A stretch of 46,110 nt of DNA from Acidiferrobacteraceae bacterium (GTDB lineage Bacteria; Pseudomonadota; Gammaproteobacteria; Arenicellales; UBA868): NCBI GenBank assembly GCA_018698075.1, contig JABINT010000053.1, positions 1-46,110 of the forward strand, written 5' to 3'. Numbering within the stretch: the first letter of the stretch is position 1; each line of letters starts with the position of its first letter. A model generated the notes under the pieces. The model did not search any database, was not told the DNA's origin, and saw only the letters and a program-made list of their open reading frames with translations. Positions 33,781 through 43,020 of this stretch are shown here, piece by piece. The translations under genes were made by a program, and so were the position numbers.

Positions 33781-34995
33781 ATGCCATCTAAAACTGAATC
33801 CGGGCGAATCTTGTCCGGGATGCGACCCACCGGCCGGCTGCATCTGGGGCATTACCATGGGGTCCTTAAGAATTGGACCGCACTGCAAGATCAATCCGAG
33901 TGCTTTTTTTTCGTAGCGGATTGGCATGCGCTGACGACCCACTACGAAGAGCCGGGGGTAATGGACGCCAACGTCTGGGAAATGCTCATCGACTGGCTGG
34001 CAGCCGGGGTAGACCCGGATAAAGCGACATTGTTCATTCAGTCCCGGATACCCCAACATGCCGAGCTACATCTCCTACTGTCTATGGTAACTCCCCTGGG
34101 ATGGCTCATGCGGGTCCCGAGCTTTAAGGATCAGCAGCAGAAGCTGAATGATCGTGATTTGGCGACTTACGGCTTTTTGGGCTACCCCTTGTTACAAAGC
34201 GCGGATATTCTGATGTACCGTGCCACCGGGGTGCCGGTGGGCGAAGACCAGGTGCCACACGTCGAACTCACCCGCGAGATTGCCCGGCGGTTTAATCATA
34301 TATTTGGCCGTGATGGCGCTTTCGAAGAAAAGGCGCTTGAGGCACTAGCCAAACTGGGAAAGAAATCAGCCAAGCAATTCGTAAGCTTGCGGCGTCAGTG
34401 GCTTCAGGAAGGTGTCAGTTCGGCCCGGGAGCAGGCGCTCCAAGTGTTAGAGGGGTCCGGGAATATAGGACCGCAGGACCGCCAGCGTTTAGTGGGATAC
34501 CTCGATGGCGGCGGCCGAGAAATCTTGCCCGAGCCAGAGGCGCTGCTGACGCCAGCGGCAAAGATGCCGGGGCTGGATGGCCAAAAAATGTCAAAGTCGT
34601 ATAACAATACGATTCAGATGCGCGACGAGCCTGAGCGGGTAAGTACCCGGCTGATGACCATGCCCACGGATCCGGCGCGGCAGCGCCGCCATGACCCCGG
34701 CGACCCAGATAAATGTCCGGTATGGGATTTACATCGTATCTATACCGACGAAGCGCGACGTCTTGAGTTGGCAAGCGGTTGTCGTAGCGCCGGCATAGGT
34801 TGCGTCGACTGTAAGAAGCCATTGTTGGAGGCGATCCTTAAGGAGCAATCTGTTCTTCGTGACAGGGCCCGTCCTTTTGAGCAAAACCCCAAGCAGGTGC
34901 GTGAGATTATCGAGTCTGGCTGCGAGCGAGCAAGAGATGCCGCTGAAGAGACTATCCATGAAGTGCGAACGGTAGTAGGAACCCTTTACCAATGA
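33781..34995 (+). CDS. trpS: Tryptophanyl-tRNA synthetase
   Basis: 404 residues, class I synthetase. The ATP-binding HIGH-like motif is GRLHLGHYHG and the KMSKS loop is present literally as KMSKSYNNTI. A 60-70 residue insertion relative to the roughly 335-residue E. coli enzyme lies between the Rossmann halves (region around FEEKALEALAKLGKKSAKQF). Such longer TrpS proteins are common outside the enterics. The stop overlaps the scpA ATG (ATGA), placing trpS at the head of a trpS-scpA-scpB-rluB unit. Confidence 0.95.
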   Translation: MPSKTESGRILSGMRPTGRLHLGHYHGVLKNWTALQDQSECFFFVADWHALTTHYEEPGVMDANVWEMLIDWLAAGVDPDKATLFIQSRIPQHAELHLLLSMVTPLGWLMRVPSFKDQQQKLNDRDLATYGFLGYPLLQSADILMYRATGVPVGEDQVPHVELTREIARRFNHIFGRDGAFEEKALEALAKLGKKSAKQFVSLRRQWLQEGVSSAREQALQVLEGSGNIGPQDRQRLVGYLDGGGREILPEPEALLTPAAKMPGLDGQKMSKSYNNTIQMRDEPERVSTRLMTMPTDPARQRRHDPGDPDKCPVWDLHRIYTDEARRLELASGCRSAGIGCVDCKKPLLEAILKEQSVLRDRARPFEQNPKQVREIIESGCERARDAAEETIHEVRTVVGTLYQ

Positions 34996-35810
34996 GTGAA
35001 GTGCCTGCAAGCGGAGCCTCCGAGGCGAATCTGAGAACTGCTGCACGCGCTGTTGTCGGGGGTAAGGCCTTCGACCAGTGGCCCGAGGGCCTGTATATTC
35101 CGCCCGAGGCTCTAGAAGTCGTTTTAGAGGGCTTTGAGGGCCCGCTCGATCTGTTGCTGCACCTTATCCGTAGGCAGAATATCGATATTCTTGATCTGCC
35201 CGTGGCGGATATTACCCGCCAGTATATGCACTATATTGAGGTGATGCAGCGGATGCAGTTGGATCTTGCGGCCGATTACCTGGTGATGGCAACGATGCTG
35301 GCCGAGATCAAGTCGCGCATGCTGTTGCCGCGCCCGGGACCGGGCGAGGAAGAAGAGGAGGATCCCCGGGCGGCTCTTATTAAGCGCCTTCAGGAGTACG
35401 AGCGCTTCCGAAACGCCGCCGAGAACCTCGACGATCGGCCACGGGTGGAGCGCGATCTATACTTGGTCTACGCTCGAGTCGAGGACCCCAATCCACCTAA
35501 AGAGGAGACTCGGGTCGACCTTGAAGATCTGGTGACAGCGATGCGATCTGCGATGTTATCGGCCGCGCGCCGCGAACACCTGCAGATGGTTCCCGAAACA
35601 TTTTCGGTTCGTGAGCGGATGACTCAGATCCTGGAGAGGGTCCGAAGCGGGGAGTACGTATCCCTGCAAGATTTTTTCAGTCCAGACGAAGGTCGCAAGG
35701 GGCTGGTTGTCAGCTTTATTGCCGTACTCGAGTTGGTCCGTGATAACGTGCTGGCAGTTACCCAGAATGGACCTTTTGCCCCAATCCACGTCAAAGTCAA
35801 GAGTGCATGA
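34992..35810 (+). CDS. scpA: Segregation and condensation protein A
   Basis: 272 residues. Kleisin of the SMC-ScpAB condensin. Typical core: VVLEGFEGPLDLLLHLIRRQNIDILDLPVADITRQY, then AADYLVMATMLAEIKSRMLLP, and a C-terminal winged helix (VSLQDFFSPDEGRKGLVVSFIAVLELVRD). ATG overlaps the trpS stop and its own stop overlaps scpB. No smc gene is in the window. Confidence 0.95.
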   Translation: MSEVPASGASEANLRTAARAVVGGKAFDQWPEGLYIPPEALEVVLEGFEGPLDLLLHLIRRQNIDILDLPVADITRQYMHYIEVMQRMQLDLAADYLVMATMLAEIKSRMLLPRPGPGEEEEEDPRAALIKRLQEYERFRNAAENLDDRPRVERDLYLVYARVEDPNPPKEETRVDLEDLVTAMRSAMLSAARREHLQMVPETFSVRERMTQILERVRSGEYVSLQDFFSPDEGRKGLVVSFIAVLELVRDNVLAVTQNGPFAPIHVKVKSA

Positions 35811-36610
35811 ACGATAAGAACGAAATTATTCATACCGTAGAGGCGGCCTTGTTCTCGGCAGAGCGTCCCTTGGGTATCCGCGATTTGCAGACCCTTTTCC
35901 CCGGTCAGGCCAGCCGCGAGCGAGCCGATGAAATACGGTCGTCATTAGAACAACTCAGAAGTCACTACTCCGACCGGGGGGTTGAACTTGTTGAGGTGGC
36001 GGGCGGCTTTCGTTTTCAGACTCGTGCCCCGTATGCCTCGGCTTTGCGTACGCTCCGGGAGAGCCGACCGCCGCGGTACTCTCGGGCTCTGTTGGAAACC
36101 CTCGCGATTATTGCTTATCGCCAGCCGGTTACCCGGGGTGATATCGAGGATATACGCGGAGTCACGGTGACGACCGAAATCATGCGCTCTTTGCTCGACC
36201 GGGAATGGGTGCGTCAGTCCGGCACTCGTGAGGTGCCTGGACATCCAGCCCTGTACGTCACTACCTCGGCTTTTTTGGAATATTTTGGGCTGCCGTCGTT
36301 GACGTCGCTACCTAACCTCGAAGATGAGCGGGAACTGGCCGATATTGCTCGCGAGCTGGGCATCGAGATGCCGGCACCCATCGCGACACCCGTTGGTGAC
36401 CCTGGCGAAGATGGCGATCCGGATTCTGAATTGTCTGGCCCAGACCCGGATGCCACGGCTGATCAGGCCTCGGTTGAAGAGTCGCCAGAGACAGATCGCG
36501 CCCAGTTGCCTGTTGAAACTGAAACCGAAGCGGCCAGCGCCAAACCCATTGGCGACCCTGGCGAGGAAGATCCGATCTCACGGGTCGCCTCAAGTCACGA
36601 GATTGACTGA
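35807..36610 (+). CDS. scpB: Segregation and condensation protein B
   Basis: 267 residues. Two winged-helix domains (about 1-170) with the family stretches VEAALFSAERPLGIRDLQ, RALLETLAIIAYRQPVTRGDIEDIRG and RSLLDREWVRQSGTREVPGHPALY. The last about 85 residues are an acidic, Pro/Glu/Asp-rich, probably disordered tail with two related stretches (PVGDPGEDGDP and PIGDPGEEDP). Its ATG overlaps the scpA stop and its end overlaps the rluB start. Confidence 0.94.
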   Translation: MNDKNEIIHTVEAALFSAERPLGIRDLQTLFPGQASRERADEIRSSLEQLRSHYSDRGVELVEVAGGFRFQTRAPYASALRTLRESRPPRYSRALLETLAIIAYRQPVTRGDIEDIRGVTVTTEIMRSLLDREWVRQSGTREVPGHPALYVTTSAFLEYFGLPSLTSLPNLEDERELADIARELGIEMPAPIATPVGDPGEDGDPDSELSGPDPDATADQASVEESPETDRAQLPVETETEAASAKPIGDPGEEDPISRVASSHEID

Positions 36611-37478
36611 ACGAATCCAGAAGATGCTCGCCCACGCCGGTTTGGGTTCGAGGCGGGAGATCGAAGACTGGATTCGTCATGGCCGGGTTGAGGTTGACGG
36701 AAAAGTGGCAGTAATCGGGCAACAGGTCGGCGCTCAGTCCCGTGTGCTTGTCGATGGGCGAAGGATTCAGTTGAACGCCACTTCGCCGGGCAGTTCGCGG
36801 GCACTGCTCTATCATAAACCGGTGGGCCAGATTTGTTCCCGGCAGGATCCGCAAGGCAGGCCAACGGTTTTTGATGCGCTGCCCAAGCTTCGCGGGCAGC
36901 GCTGGGTTTCCGTAGGGCGGTTGGACTTTAATACCTCGGGCCTTATGCTCTTTACCACCGACGGAGAACTGGCACACCGTTTGATGCACCCCTCCCAGGA
37001 GATCGAGCGAGAGTACCGCTGTCGGGTCCGTGGTCAGGTGAATCCGGCTGACTTGCGCCGTTTGAGTGAAGGCATTCCTCTGGGCGGCCAGTTGTGCCGG
37101 TTTGAGTCGATTCGCACGCAATCTGGCAGTGGTGCCAATCACTGGCATACCGTGATCCTCAAAGAAGGGCGCTACCGTGAAGTCCGGCGCATGTGGGAGA
37201 GTGTGGGTTGCACAGTCAGCCGCCTGGTGCGGGTGCGTTACGGTTCGTTCCGGCTGAGCCGCGAGTTGAAAAGTGGCCAGCATCAGGAGCTTCAGCGGTC
37301 ACAGCACGATGGACTCTATCGCCTGGCAGGAATGAAAATGGGGCGCGGCACGCCCCAGCGCAAGCCCATGCGTTCCTCACCTGCTTCAGCGCGGGCTGCG
37401 CCCAACGACAAGGCTAAAACAAATCGCGCCACCGGGGTAAAACGCAAGCGACCTGTCAATCCCAGGAACGACAGTTAG
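36603..37478 (+). CDS. rluB: 23S rRNA pseudouridine2605 synthase
   Basis: 291 residues. An S4 RNA-binding domain at the N-terminus (ERIQKMLAHAGLGSRREIEDWIRHGRVEVDG) is followed by the RsuA/RluB catalytic domain with catalytic Asp in VGRLDFNTSGLMLFTTDG and the motif KEGRYREVRRMWESVG. The basic tail (about 250-291) is typical of RluB. TTG at 36603 is selected because it gives MTERIQKML, aligned with E. coli RluB MSEKLQKVL; the longer open frame upstream lies inside scpB. Modifies a uridine in helix 93 of 23S rRNA. Confidence 0.92.
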   Translation: MTERIQKMLAHAGLGSRREIEDWIRHGRVEVDGKVAVIGQQVGAQSRVLVDGRRIQLNATSPGSSRALLYHKPVGQICSRQDPQGRPTVFDALPKLRGQRWVSVGRLDFNTSGLMLFTTDGELAHRLMHPSQEIEREYRCRVRGQVNPADLRRLSEGIPLGGQLCRFESIRTQSGSGANHWHTVILKEGRYREVRRMWESVGCTVSRLVRVRYGSFRLSRELKSGQHQELQRSQHDGLYRLAGMKMGRGTPQRKPMRSSPASARAAPNDKAKTNRATGVKRKRPVNPRNDS

Positions 37479-37984
37479 CCAACTGAGTCCTGGCTTTTAG
37501 CGGGATTCAAGTGGACGGCATCGCGTTCGATTCGCCCACAAAAATCAAAGGCTTTGCCAAAGCCCTTTACCCAGCGACCGCTGGATGGGGTCAGTTGAAA
37601 CAACTCGAAATCTGGCAAAGAGGTCAATGTTTCGATGATCTGGCCAAAACGTTCAAAAAACAGCGGGGCAAGAGTTTTCCAGGTATCGCTGTCACGGCTA
37701 TGGACCAAGGCCTGGCACTGAAAACGTAACCTGCGCCGGGCGTAGATCTCGTCACAAGCGGATTCATCTTCGATGAAAAAGACTGTGGCGCCACCGCGCT
37801 GTTTAAGGTTGGCGGTATGCGAAGACAACTGGCTGGTCAAAATGAAAAAAGAGTCGTGATGATCAACAAACGGCGCGTAACTCAAATCCACTTCCTCTTC
37901 GGCGTTGAGCGTGCCAAGCAGGAGTGAGCGAAACTGTGAAAGGAAGGTTTCACATTCCGGTTTCAACGTTTCGTTCAGGGGCAT
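37475..37984 (-). CDS. HugZ-like pyridoxamine-phosphate-oxidase-fold protein
   Basis: About 169 residues from the ATG at 37984. Split beta-barrel of the PNPOx/HugZ group: SLLLGTLNAEEEVDLSYAPFVDHHDSFFILTSQLSSHTANLKQ is the characteristic opening and RLRFQCQAL/RWVKGFGKAFDF follow. Relatives act in haem use or flavin binding; the C-terminal haem-handling domain of full HugZ is absent, as in many short members. Its stop codon overlaps the rluB stop on the other strand (37475-37478). Confidence 0.8.
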   Translation of the reverse strand: MPLNETLKPECETFLSQFRSLLLGTLNAEEEVDLSYAPFVDHHDSFFILTSQLSSHTANLKQRGGATVFFIEDESACDEIYARRRLRFQCQALVHSRDSDTWKTLAPLFFERFGQIIETLTSLPDFELFQLTPSSGRWVKGFGKAFDFCGRIERDAVHLNPAKSQDSVG

Positions 37985-38017
37985 CGGTGTCAACTTTGAT
38001 TACGGAGTCAAACAAAT

Positions 38018-39214
38018 TCACGTGCTAAGCCGGTCCAAACCTGCCTCAAGATCAACGATAAGATCATCAAGGGATTCCAGCCCCGCGTGGATGCGCAAGA
38101 GTTGACCCGATGAGTTCCACGGAACGGCGCTTCGGTGCTTTTGGGGATACACAGGGATCAGCAGGCTTTCATAGCCTCCCCAACTGGCCCCTATCCCAAA
38201 AAGCTCGAGGTTGTTGACCATATCCAGGACTGCTTGGCGAGGTTGAGGTTTGAGGATAATACTGAAAAGACCGGATGCTCCGAGGAAATCGCGTTGCCAT
38301 ATCTCGTGTCCGGGATGACTCGGGAGCGCGGGGTGTAACACCTCGGCGATTTCATCACGACCTTCCAGCCAGGTGGCAAGCGCGATTCCTTGCTCCTGAT
38401 GGGCTCGTAGTCGCGTTGGCAGGGTTCGTACACTGCGCAGCGTGGCGTAGGCATCGTCTGGCCCGACGCATTGGCCGAACAACTTGTGGGTACGGTGCAC
38501 AGCCTCCCAGGAGGCCTCGTTGCAGACAATTGCCCCCATCATGACGTCGCTGTGGCCGGATAAATACTTAGTTGCCGCGTGGACAGATACGTCAACCCCG
38601 TGCTCAAATGATTTGAAAAATAGTGGCGTTGCCCAGGTGTTGTCGAGGATGGTTGTTACCTGATGCTCCCGTGCGACCTTTGTGATCGCAGGAATATCCT
38701 GCACCTCAAAGGTGTATGAGCCGGGTGATTCCAGAAAAATCACTCGTGTTTTGGGTCGGATCAGTGATGCGATATCTGCACCAACTAAGGGGTTGTAGTA
38801 TTGAACTTCAACACCCAGATCCGCCAACATCTGGTCGCTAAAGGATCGAGTCCATGCATAAACCGAATCCGCTACCAGCACGTGGTCCCCGGGGCGCAAA
38901 AATGCCAGCAAGGCGATATTGATTGCAGCCAGTCCAGACGGGGTGAGAAGGGCATCGTACCCCCCCTCAAGGTTTGCAATCGCTTCTTCCAGATCGAAAC
39001 TCGTCGGAGTGCCTAGTAAGCCGTAGATGACTTTTCGTCGACCACCGGTTTTGGAGTCATGGCGTTTTTCGAATGACTCGACATTGGGGTGCAAAATGGT
39101 CGAGGCATGATAGACCGGCGTATTGACGACACCGTGATGACTGAAAGACGAGCGCCCGGAAATGATCGCCCGGGTAGCATCTGCGTAAGTAGCGGAAGAA
39201 GTTTCTTTTTTCAT
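38018..39214 (-). CDS. metC: Cystathionine beta-lyase
   Basis: 398 residues, Cys/Met-metabolism PLP family. PLP Lys is in HAATKYLSGHSDVMMG; other family marks are GYDALLTPSGLAAINIALLAFL, DNTWATPLFFKSFEHGVDVSV and LLRIHAGLESLDDLIVDLE. It cleaves cystathionine to homocysteine, pyruvate and ammonia for methionine synthesis. The YGLLGTPTSFDLE region and the AWTRSFSDQML loop fit MetC better than MetB. ATG at 39214 chosen; 12 further codons are open upstream but unlike the family. Confidence 0.9.
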   Translation of the reverse strand: MKKETSSATYADATRAIISGRSSFSHHGVVNTPVYHASTILHPNVESFEKRHDSKTGGRRKVIYGLLGTPTSFDLEEAIANLEGGYDALLTPSGLAAINIALLAFLRPGDHVLVADSVYAWTRSFSDQMLADLGVEVQYYNPLVGADIASLIRPKTRVIFLESPGSYTFEVQDIPAITKVAREHQVTTILDNTWATPLFFKSFEHGVDVSVHAATKYLSGHSDVMMGAIVCNEASWEAVHRTHKLFGQCVGPDDAYATLRSVRTLPTRLRAHQEQGIALATWLEGRDEIAEVLHPALPSHPGHEIWQRDFLGASGLFSIILKPQPRQAVLDMVNNLELFGIGASWGGYESLLIPVYPQKHRSAVPWNSSGQLLRIHAGLESLDDLIVDLEAGLDRLST

Positions 39215-39512
39215 ACAAGACCGTTTGGAATATAGATAGTTGGAACACACCGTTGGGCCCGCAACAGGAAATAGTCATCACGGGCGCACGTATTCTAGCA
39301 ACCTCCTAAGGGCTGATCGAGTGGTATCGTCCCCAAAACCGGGACTCGATCCTAAAGTTTGCGTTGGTGTGGCCTGTATCGGTGTTTTTAATCAGTGGTA
39401 TGTGTCACGGGTTTGAAGTCGCGAGGGTAGAACGATTCTCAGGTGGTGAGTTTTCACCGTGTCGTGGTTAGAATCAAACCTCATTTTATTAAAGTCATGG
39501 AAGGGTTGATCA
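39215..39512. other. Divergent promoter region between metC and argD
   Basis: No gene seen. GATCGAGT (39315-39322) and ACTCGATC (39344-39351) form an 8-base inverted repeat enclosing a smaller GTCCC/GGGAC pair. GGTGA-GTTT-TCACC forms a small hairpin near 39447-39460. These are presumably regulatory for one of the two divergent genes. No MetJ-type or ARG-box match was apparent. Confidence 0.4.
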
Positions 39513-40739
39513 ATGAGCAGCATTGAGCGAGGCTGGTACGACACATATATGATGCCGAACTACGCGCCTGCACAGATGATTCCGGTTCGAGGGTCTGGAT
39601 CTCGGCTATGGGATCAGGACGGGCGGGAGTACATTGATTTCGCAGCCGGGATCGCAGTAAATGCGCTGGGCCACGCCCACCCGGCGTTGGTTGAGGCCCT
39701 CACGGAACAGGCTAACAAGCTTTGGCACACTGCCAATGTTCTTGTGACGGAACCGGCCCTGCTGTTGGCAAAAAAACTTGTGGCACTAACGTTTGCCGAT
39801 AAGGTATTTTTTTCCAACTCTGGAGCAGAGGCTAACGAAGCGGCATTAAAACTTGCCCGACGTTTTGCCTTTGACCATTTTGGCGAGAAAAAGTGTCGAA
39901 TCCTGTCCTTTGATAACGCCTTTCATGGACGCACGCTTTTTACTGTAACCGCGGGTGGACAACAAAGTTACCGAGAGGGCTTCGGGCCCTTGCCCGGTGG
40001 GATTCAGCATCTTCCTTTCAATGACATAGAGGCGCTTGAAGATGCCTTCGACAGCGATGTCTGCGCGGTAATTGTCGAGCCGATACAAGGAGAGGGTGGG
40101 GTAATAGCCGCTGAATCAGAATTTCTCAAGCGGATACGGGAACTTTGTGACCAGTATCAGGCGCTGATGATCATGGACGAAATCCAGACGGGAGTTGGCC
40201 GAACTGGTTCGCTATATGCCTACCAGGCATTCGATGTCATCCCTGATCTTTTAACCACGGCCAAGGCGCTGGGCGGTGGTTTTCCAATCGCAGCTACCTT
40301 GACGAGCGACAAAGTAGCAGCGTCACTAGCTGTCGGCACCCACGGCAGCACCTGGGGTGGCAACCCGATGGGTTGTGCAGTGGCTAATGCGGTCCTGGAT
40401 ATTGTTAGTGCTTCAGCCGTGTTAACAGGGGTTAGCGAGAGGCGTCAACGGCTTGAGGAGGGAATCCTCGCGATTGGTCAGCAATACGGGGTATTTGAGC
40501 AGGTTCGAGGCATGGGATTACTGATAGGCTGTGTGCTCGCTGAGCCATGGACCGGCAGGGCTCGGGATTTTATGCAGGCCGCTCAAAATGAAGGCCTGTT
40601 TGTTCTGGTCGCTGGCGCCAACGTATTGCGTGTTGCGCCGTCACTCATTATTCCAAAAGACGATATCGATCAGGGACTGGTACGCCTGCAAAAGGCAGTT
40701 GCCAAAATTTGCGAGGCAAAGGGTCAGGCCGCGGGTTGA
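39513..40739 (+). CDS. argD: Acetylornithine / succinyldiaminopimelate aminotransferase
   Basis: 408 residues, class III PLP aminotransferase. Family stretches: YIDFAAGIAVNALGHAHP, FFSNSGAEANEAALKLAR, FHGRTLFTVTAGGQ, EPIQGEGGV, MDEIQTGVGRTG and PLP Lys in TTAKALGGGFPIAA. Acts in arginine (and lysine) synthesis. GGAAGGG precedes the ATG at 39513. It is clearly distinct from the omega-aminotransferase at 18475. Confidence 0.92.
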   Translation: MSSIERGWYDTYMMPNYAPAQMIPVRGSGSRLWDQDGREYIDFAAGIAVNALGHAHPALVEALTEQANKLWHTANVLVTEPALLLAKKLVALTFADKVFFSNSGAEANEAALKLARRFAFDHFGEKKCRILSFDNAFHGRTLFTVTAGGQQSYREGFGPLPGGIQHLPFNDIEALEDAFDSDVCAVIVEPIQGEGGVIAAESEFLKRIRELCDQYQALMIMDEIQTGVGRTGSLYAYQAFDVIPDLLTTAKALGGGFPIAATLTSDKVAASLAVGTHGSTWGGNPMGCAVANAVLDIVSASAVLTGVSERRQRLEEGILAIGQQYGVFEQVRGMGLLIGCVLAEPWTGRARDFMQAAQNEGLFVLVAGANVLRVAPSLIIPKDDIDQGLVRLQKAVAKICEAKGQAAG

Positions 40740-40759
40740 GCTTTCACTGATACCCCGCG

Positions 40760-42043
40760 TCAGGGGATTTCAGTTTGGGCAAAAGCTATTTGCTGGGTTG
40801 CACCCAGCATCTCGACTTCACTTTTTACCGTTGGCGTTTTGCTGATGATCTTGCCCCGGCGAATCACAAATAGCCGAGTGGCCCGCAAACGGATTGCCTC
40901 AATAGGGTCCGCTGCCTGCAGGATCACCATGTCGGCATTGCATCCAACACTAAGGCCATAATTGACAAGATTCAGGGCTCTAGCAGGGTTAATAGTTATC
41001 GCATCGTAGACGCTACGGGCTTGGGCGGTTCCGGTCATCTGCGCGACATGGAGCCCCATATGAGCGACTTCGAGCATGTCGTGGCTACCCGCGGCATACC
41101 AGGGATCCATGACACAGTCGTGCCCAAACGAACAGTTGATTCCCCTATCTACCATCTCTTTTACTCGCGTCATCCCACGACGCTTCGGGTAGGTATCTTT
41201 ACGTCCTTGCAGGGTAATGTTGATCAGCGGGCAGGCGATTGCATTGATCTGCGCTTCATGCATTAATCCCAGCAGTTTGTCCGCGAAATAGTCATCCATA
41301 GAATGCATGGAGGTTAGGTGGGAGCCGCTGACCCGTCCGTGCATTCCAAGGCGTATTGAAGTGGATGCGAGAGTTTCGATATGGCGCGACGAGGGGTCGT
41401 CGGTTTCGTCACAATGCATATCAACCATTAAACCGCGGTCAGCAGCTATGCGGCACAACGCCTCTACTGATTGACGCCCTTCCTCATAACTTCGCTCAAA
41501 GTGGGGAATACCGCCGACAACGTCGATACCCAGATCAAGTGATTGCTCTAGTTGCTTTTGGGCATCGGGGTGTCTGTAAAACCCGTCCTGAGGGAAAGCC
41601 ACCAATTGAAGGTCCAGCCAGGGTTTGACTTTCTCTTTAACTGAGAGCAATACGTGAGCTGCCGTCAGTGAGGGATCGCTGATATCGACATGGGAGCGGA
41701 TCGCAAGATTACCCTTAGCGACGGCCCAACGGCAGAGCATGAGTGCACGCTGTTCGAAATCGTCTGACGACAAGGTTGATTTGAATTCCCCCCACAAGCG
41801 GATGCCTTCGAGCAGCGTGCCGCTCTCGTTGACTCGGGGCCTGCCATAGGTCAGGGTTGAATCCATATGGAAATGACTGTCGACGAAAGGCGGACTGACG
41901 AGGTAGCCTTTGGCGTCAATCTCGACCTCGGCCTGGCTATCAATATGCGCAGCGCGTTCGACGATGCGGCCTTCGCGACAGGCAATATCCAAAAGTGCCG
42001 GCTCATCAGGGATACTCGCGTTTCTTATAATCAGATCTAACAT
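40760..42043 (-). CDS. CodA-family cytosine / 5-methylcytosine deaminase
   Basis: 427 residues, the same length as E. coli CodA, and active-site positions align at a constant offset of 4: H57/H59 (H61/H63), Q152 (Q156, base recognition), H210 and E213 (H214/E217), H242 (H246), D309 (D313). The residue equivalent to Asp314 is C310 (GHDCVMDPWY). Loss of Asp314 is reported to mark enzymes that deaminate 5-methylcytosine to thymine as well as cytosine to uracil. Last gene of the minus-strand operon, 92 bases after the deacetylase-like gene. The product would feed the preTA pathway at 7-20 kb. Confidence 0.85.
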   Translation of the reverse strand: MLDLIIRNASIPDEPALLDIACREGRIVERAAHIDSQAEVEIDAKGYLVSPPFVDSHFHMDSTLTYGRPRVNESGTLLEGIRLWGEFKSTLSSDDFEQRALMLCRWAVAKGNLAIRSHVDISDPSLTAAHVLLSVKEKVKPWLDLQLVAFPQDGFYRHPDAQKQLEQSLDLGIDVVGGIPHFERSYEEGRQSVEALCRIAADRGLMVDMHCDETDDPSSRHIETLASTSIRLGMHGRVSGSHLTSMHSMDDYFADKLLGLMHEAQINAIACPLINITLQGRKDTYPKRRGMTRVKEMVDRGINCSFGHDCVMDPWYAAGSHDMLEVAHMGLHVAQMTGTAQARSVYDAITINPARALNLVNYGLSVGCNADMVILQAADPIEAIRLRATRLFVIRRGKIISKTPTVKSEVEMLGATQQIAFAQTEIP

Positions 42044-42135
42044 AATTTGGGTCGATTCATGATTCTTTGGGTGCCTGAAAATGACTCAGAGCGGTTTTGT
42101 TACGGGCTAGCCATGGGATGCATCGCGACACACTC

Positions 42136-43020
42136 TTAACTTACCGGGCCCTTGTAGTAGGGCAAAGTATCGATTCGTGGGGTGTGGGTTCCAGTATTCC
42201 AGATTTGCTGAATATGGTCTGCTATTTCACACATGGGCGCGAACCATATATCTTCGCGGGCGACCAAAGTACAAAGCCAGTCTTCGACCGCGTTCCATCT
42301 TGCAAGGCGGCCCGTCACAAATGGATGCCAAACTGGAATGAAAAGACCTCCCCATCGATAGGCCGCTTCAAACTCCTCGATAAACGCACTTAACCCGGCC
42401 GAGGGAGATCGCACCGGCATTTGATAGTCCAGGTCGGGTACATGGGCAAAGGGTGGCCAGTCGTCGCATCCCCAGTGGCTGGGTAATTCGATAAGGGTTT
42501 TTTCTTGTGATCTAAGGATATACGGGATGTCGTCTCCCATTAACGAGGCATCGTACTTGAAACCTCGTTCAATCAGTAAATCTGTAGTGTCGTTGGTGTA
42601 GTTATATAACGGCGCGCGGTATCCGACAGGAGCAACTCCAGTTGATTGCTGAATGATATCGATTCCTTTGTCAAGAAGTAGGGCTTGCGCATCCCGATTG
42701 AAATCGAGTGGGTTCTCATGCAGGTATCCATGGTGGCCGATCTCATGTCCCTGATCAATGATCCGACGGATGACATCAGGATATTGCGCGACACACCAGG
42801 CCGGAACAAAAAATGTTTGCCGTAAGCCCAGTCGTTTATAAGTGTCTAGAATCCGTGACACCGCTACTTCAGGACCGTAACGAAGTTGCGAGATTGTCGA
42901 AACCCGCTTAAAGCTGTTGTCGGGGCGCTCAAGATGAATAAGACTGTCTGCATCCATATCGAAGGTTATGCTGACGGCACACTTATAATTTTTGGGCCAT
43001 GGAGGCGGGTTCTCGATCAT
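42136..43020 (-). CDS. Polysaccharide deacetylase / PuuE-like hydrolase
   Basis: 294 residues, NodB-type barrel without signal peptide. The metal site is visible as ITFDMDADS (D21, D23) and GHEIGHHGYLHE (H92, H96). Cytoplasmic members of this group include metal-independent allantoinase PuuE, peptidoglycan deacetylase homologues and cyclic-imide hydrolases. Its place between a polyamine-type ABC importer and a nucleobase deaminase suggests action on a small cyclic amide or amidine rather than a polymer; this is inference. ATG overlaps the stop of the ABC ATPase gene (ATGA). Confidence 0.8.
   Translation of the reverse strand: MIENPPPWPKNYKCAVSITFDMDADSLIHLERPDNSFKRVSTISQLRYGPEVAVSRILDTYKRLGLRQTFFVPAWCVAQYPDVIRRIIDQGHEIGHHGYLHENPLDFNRDAQALLLDKGIDIIQQSTGVAPVGYRAPLYNYTNDTTDLLIERGFKYDASLMGDDIPYILRSQEKTLIELPSHWGCDDWPPFAHVPDLDYQMPVRSPSAGLSAFIEEFEAAYRWGGLFIPVWHPFVTGRLARWNAVEDWLCTLVAREDIWFAPMCEIADHIQQIWNTGTHTPRIDTLPYYKGPVS

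Noticed and set aside
36324-36602. Long in-frame extension of rluB inside scpB
   Set aside because: The S4 domain begins at the TTG at 36603, as in E. coli RluB; upstream residues are low-complexity readings of the scpB tail.
39315-39351. Inverted repeat upstream of metC as a SAM riboswitch or MetJ site
   Set aside because: It lacks the conserved helices of SAM riboswitches and the AGACGTCT-type MetJ boxes.
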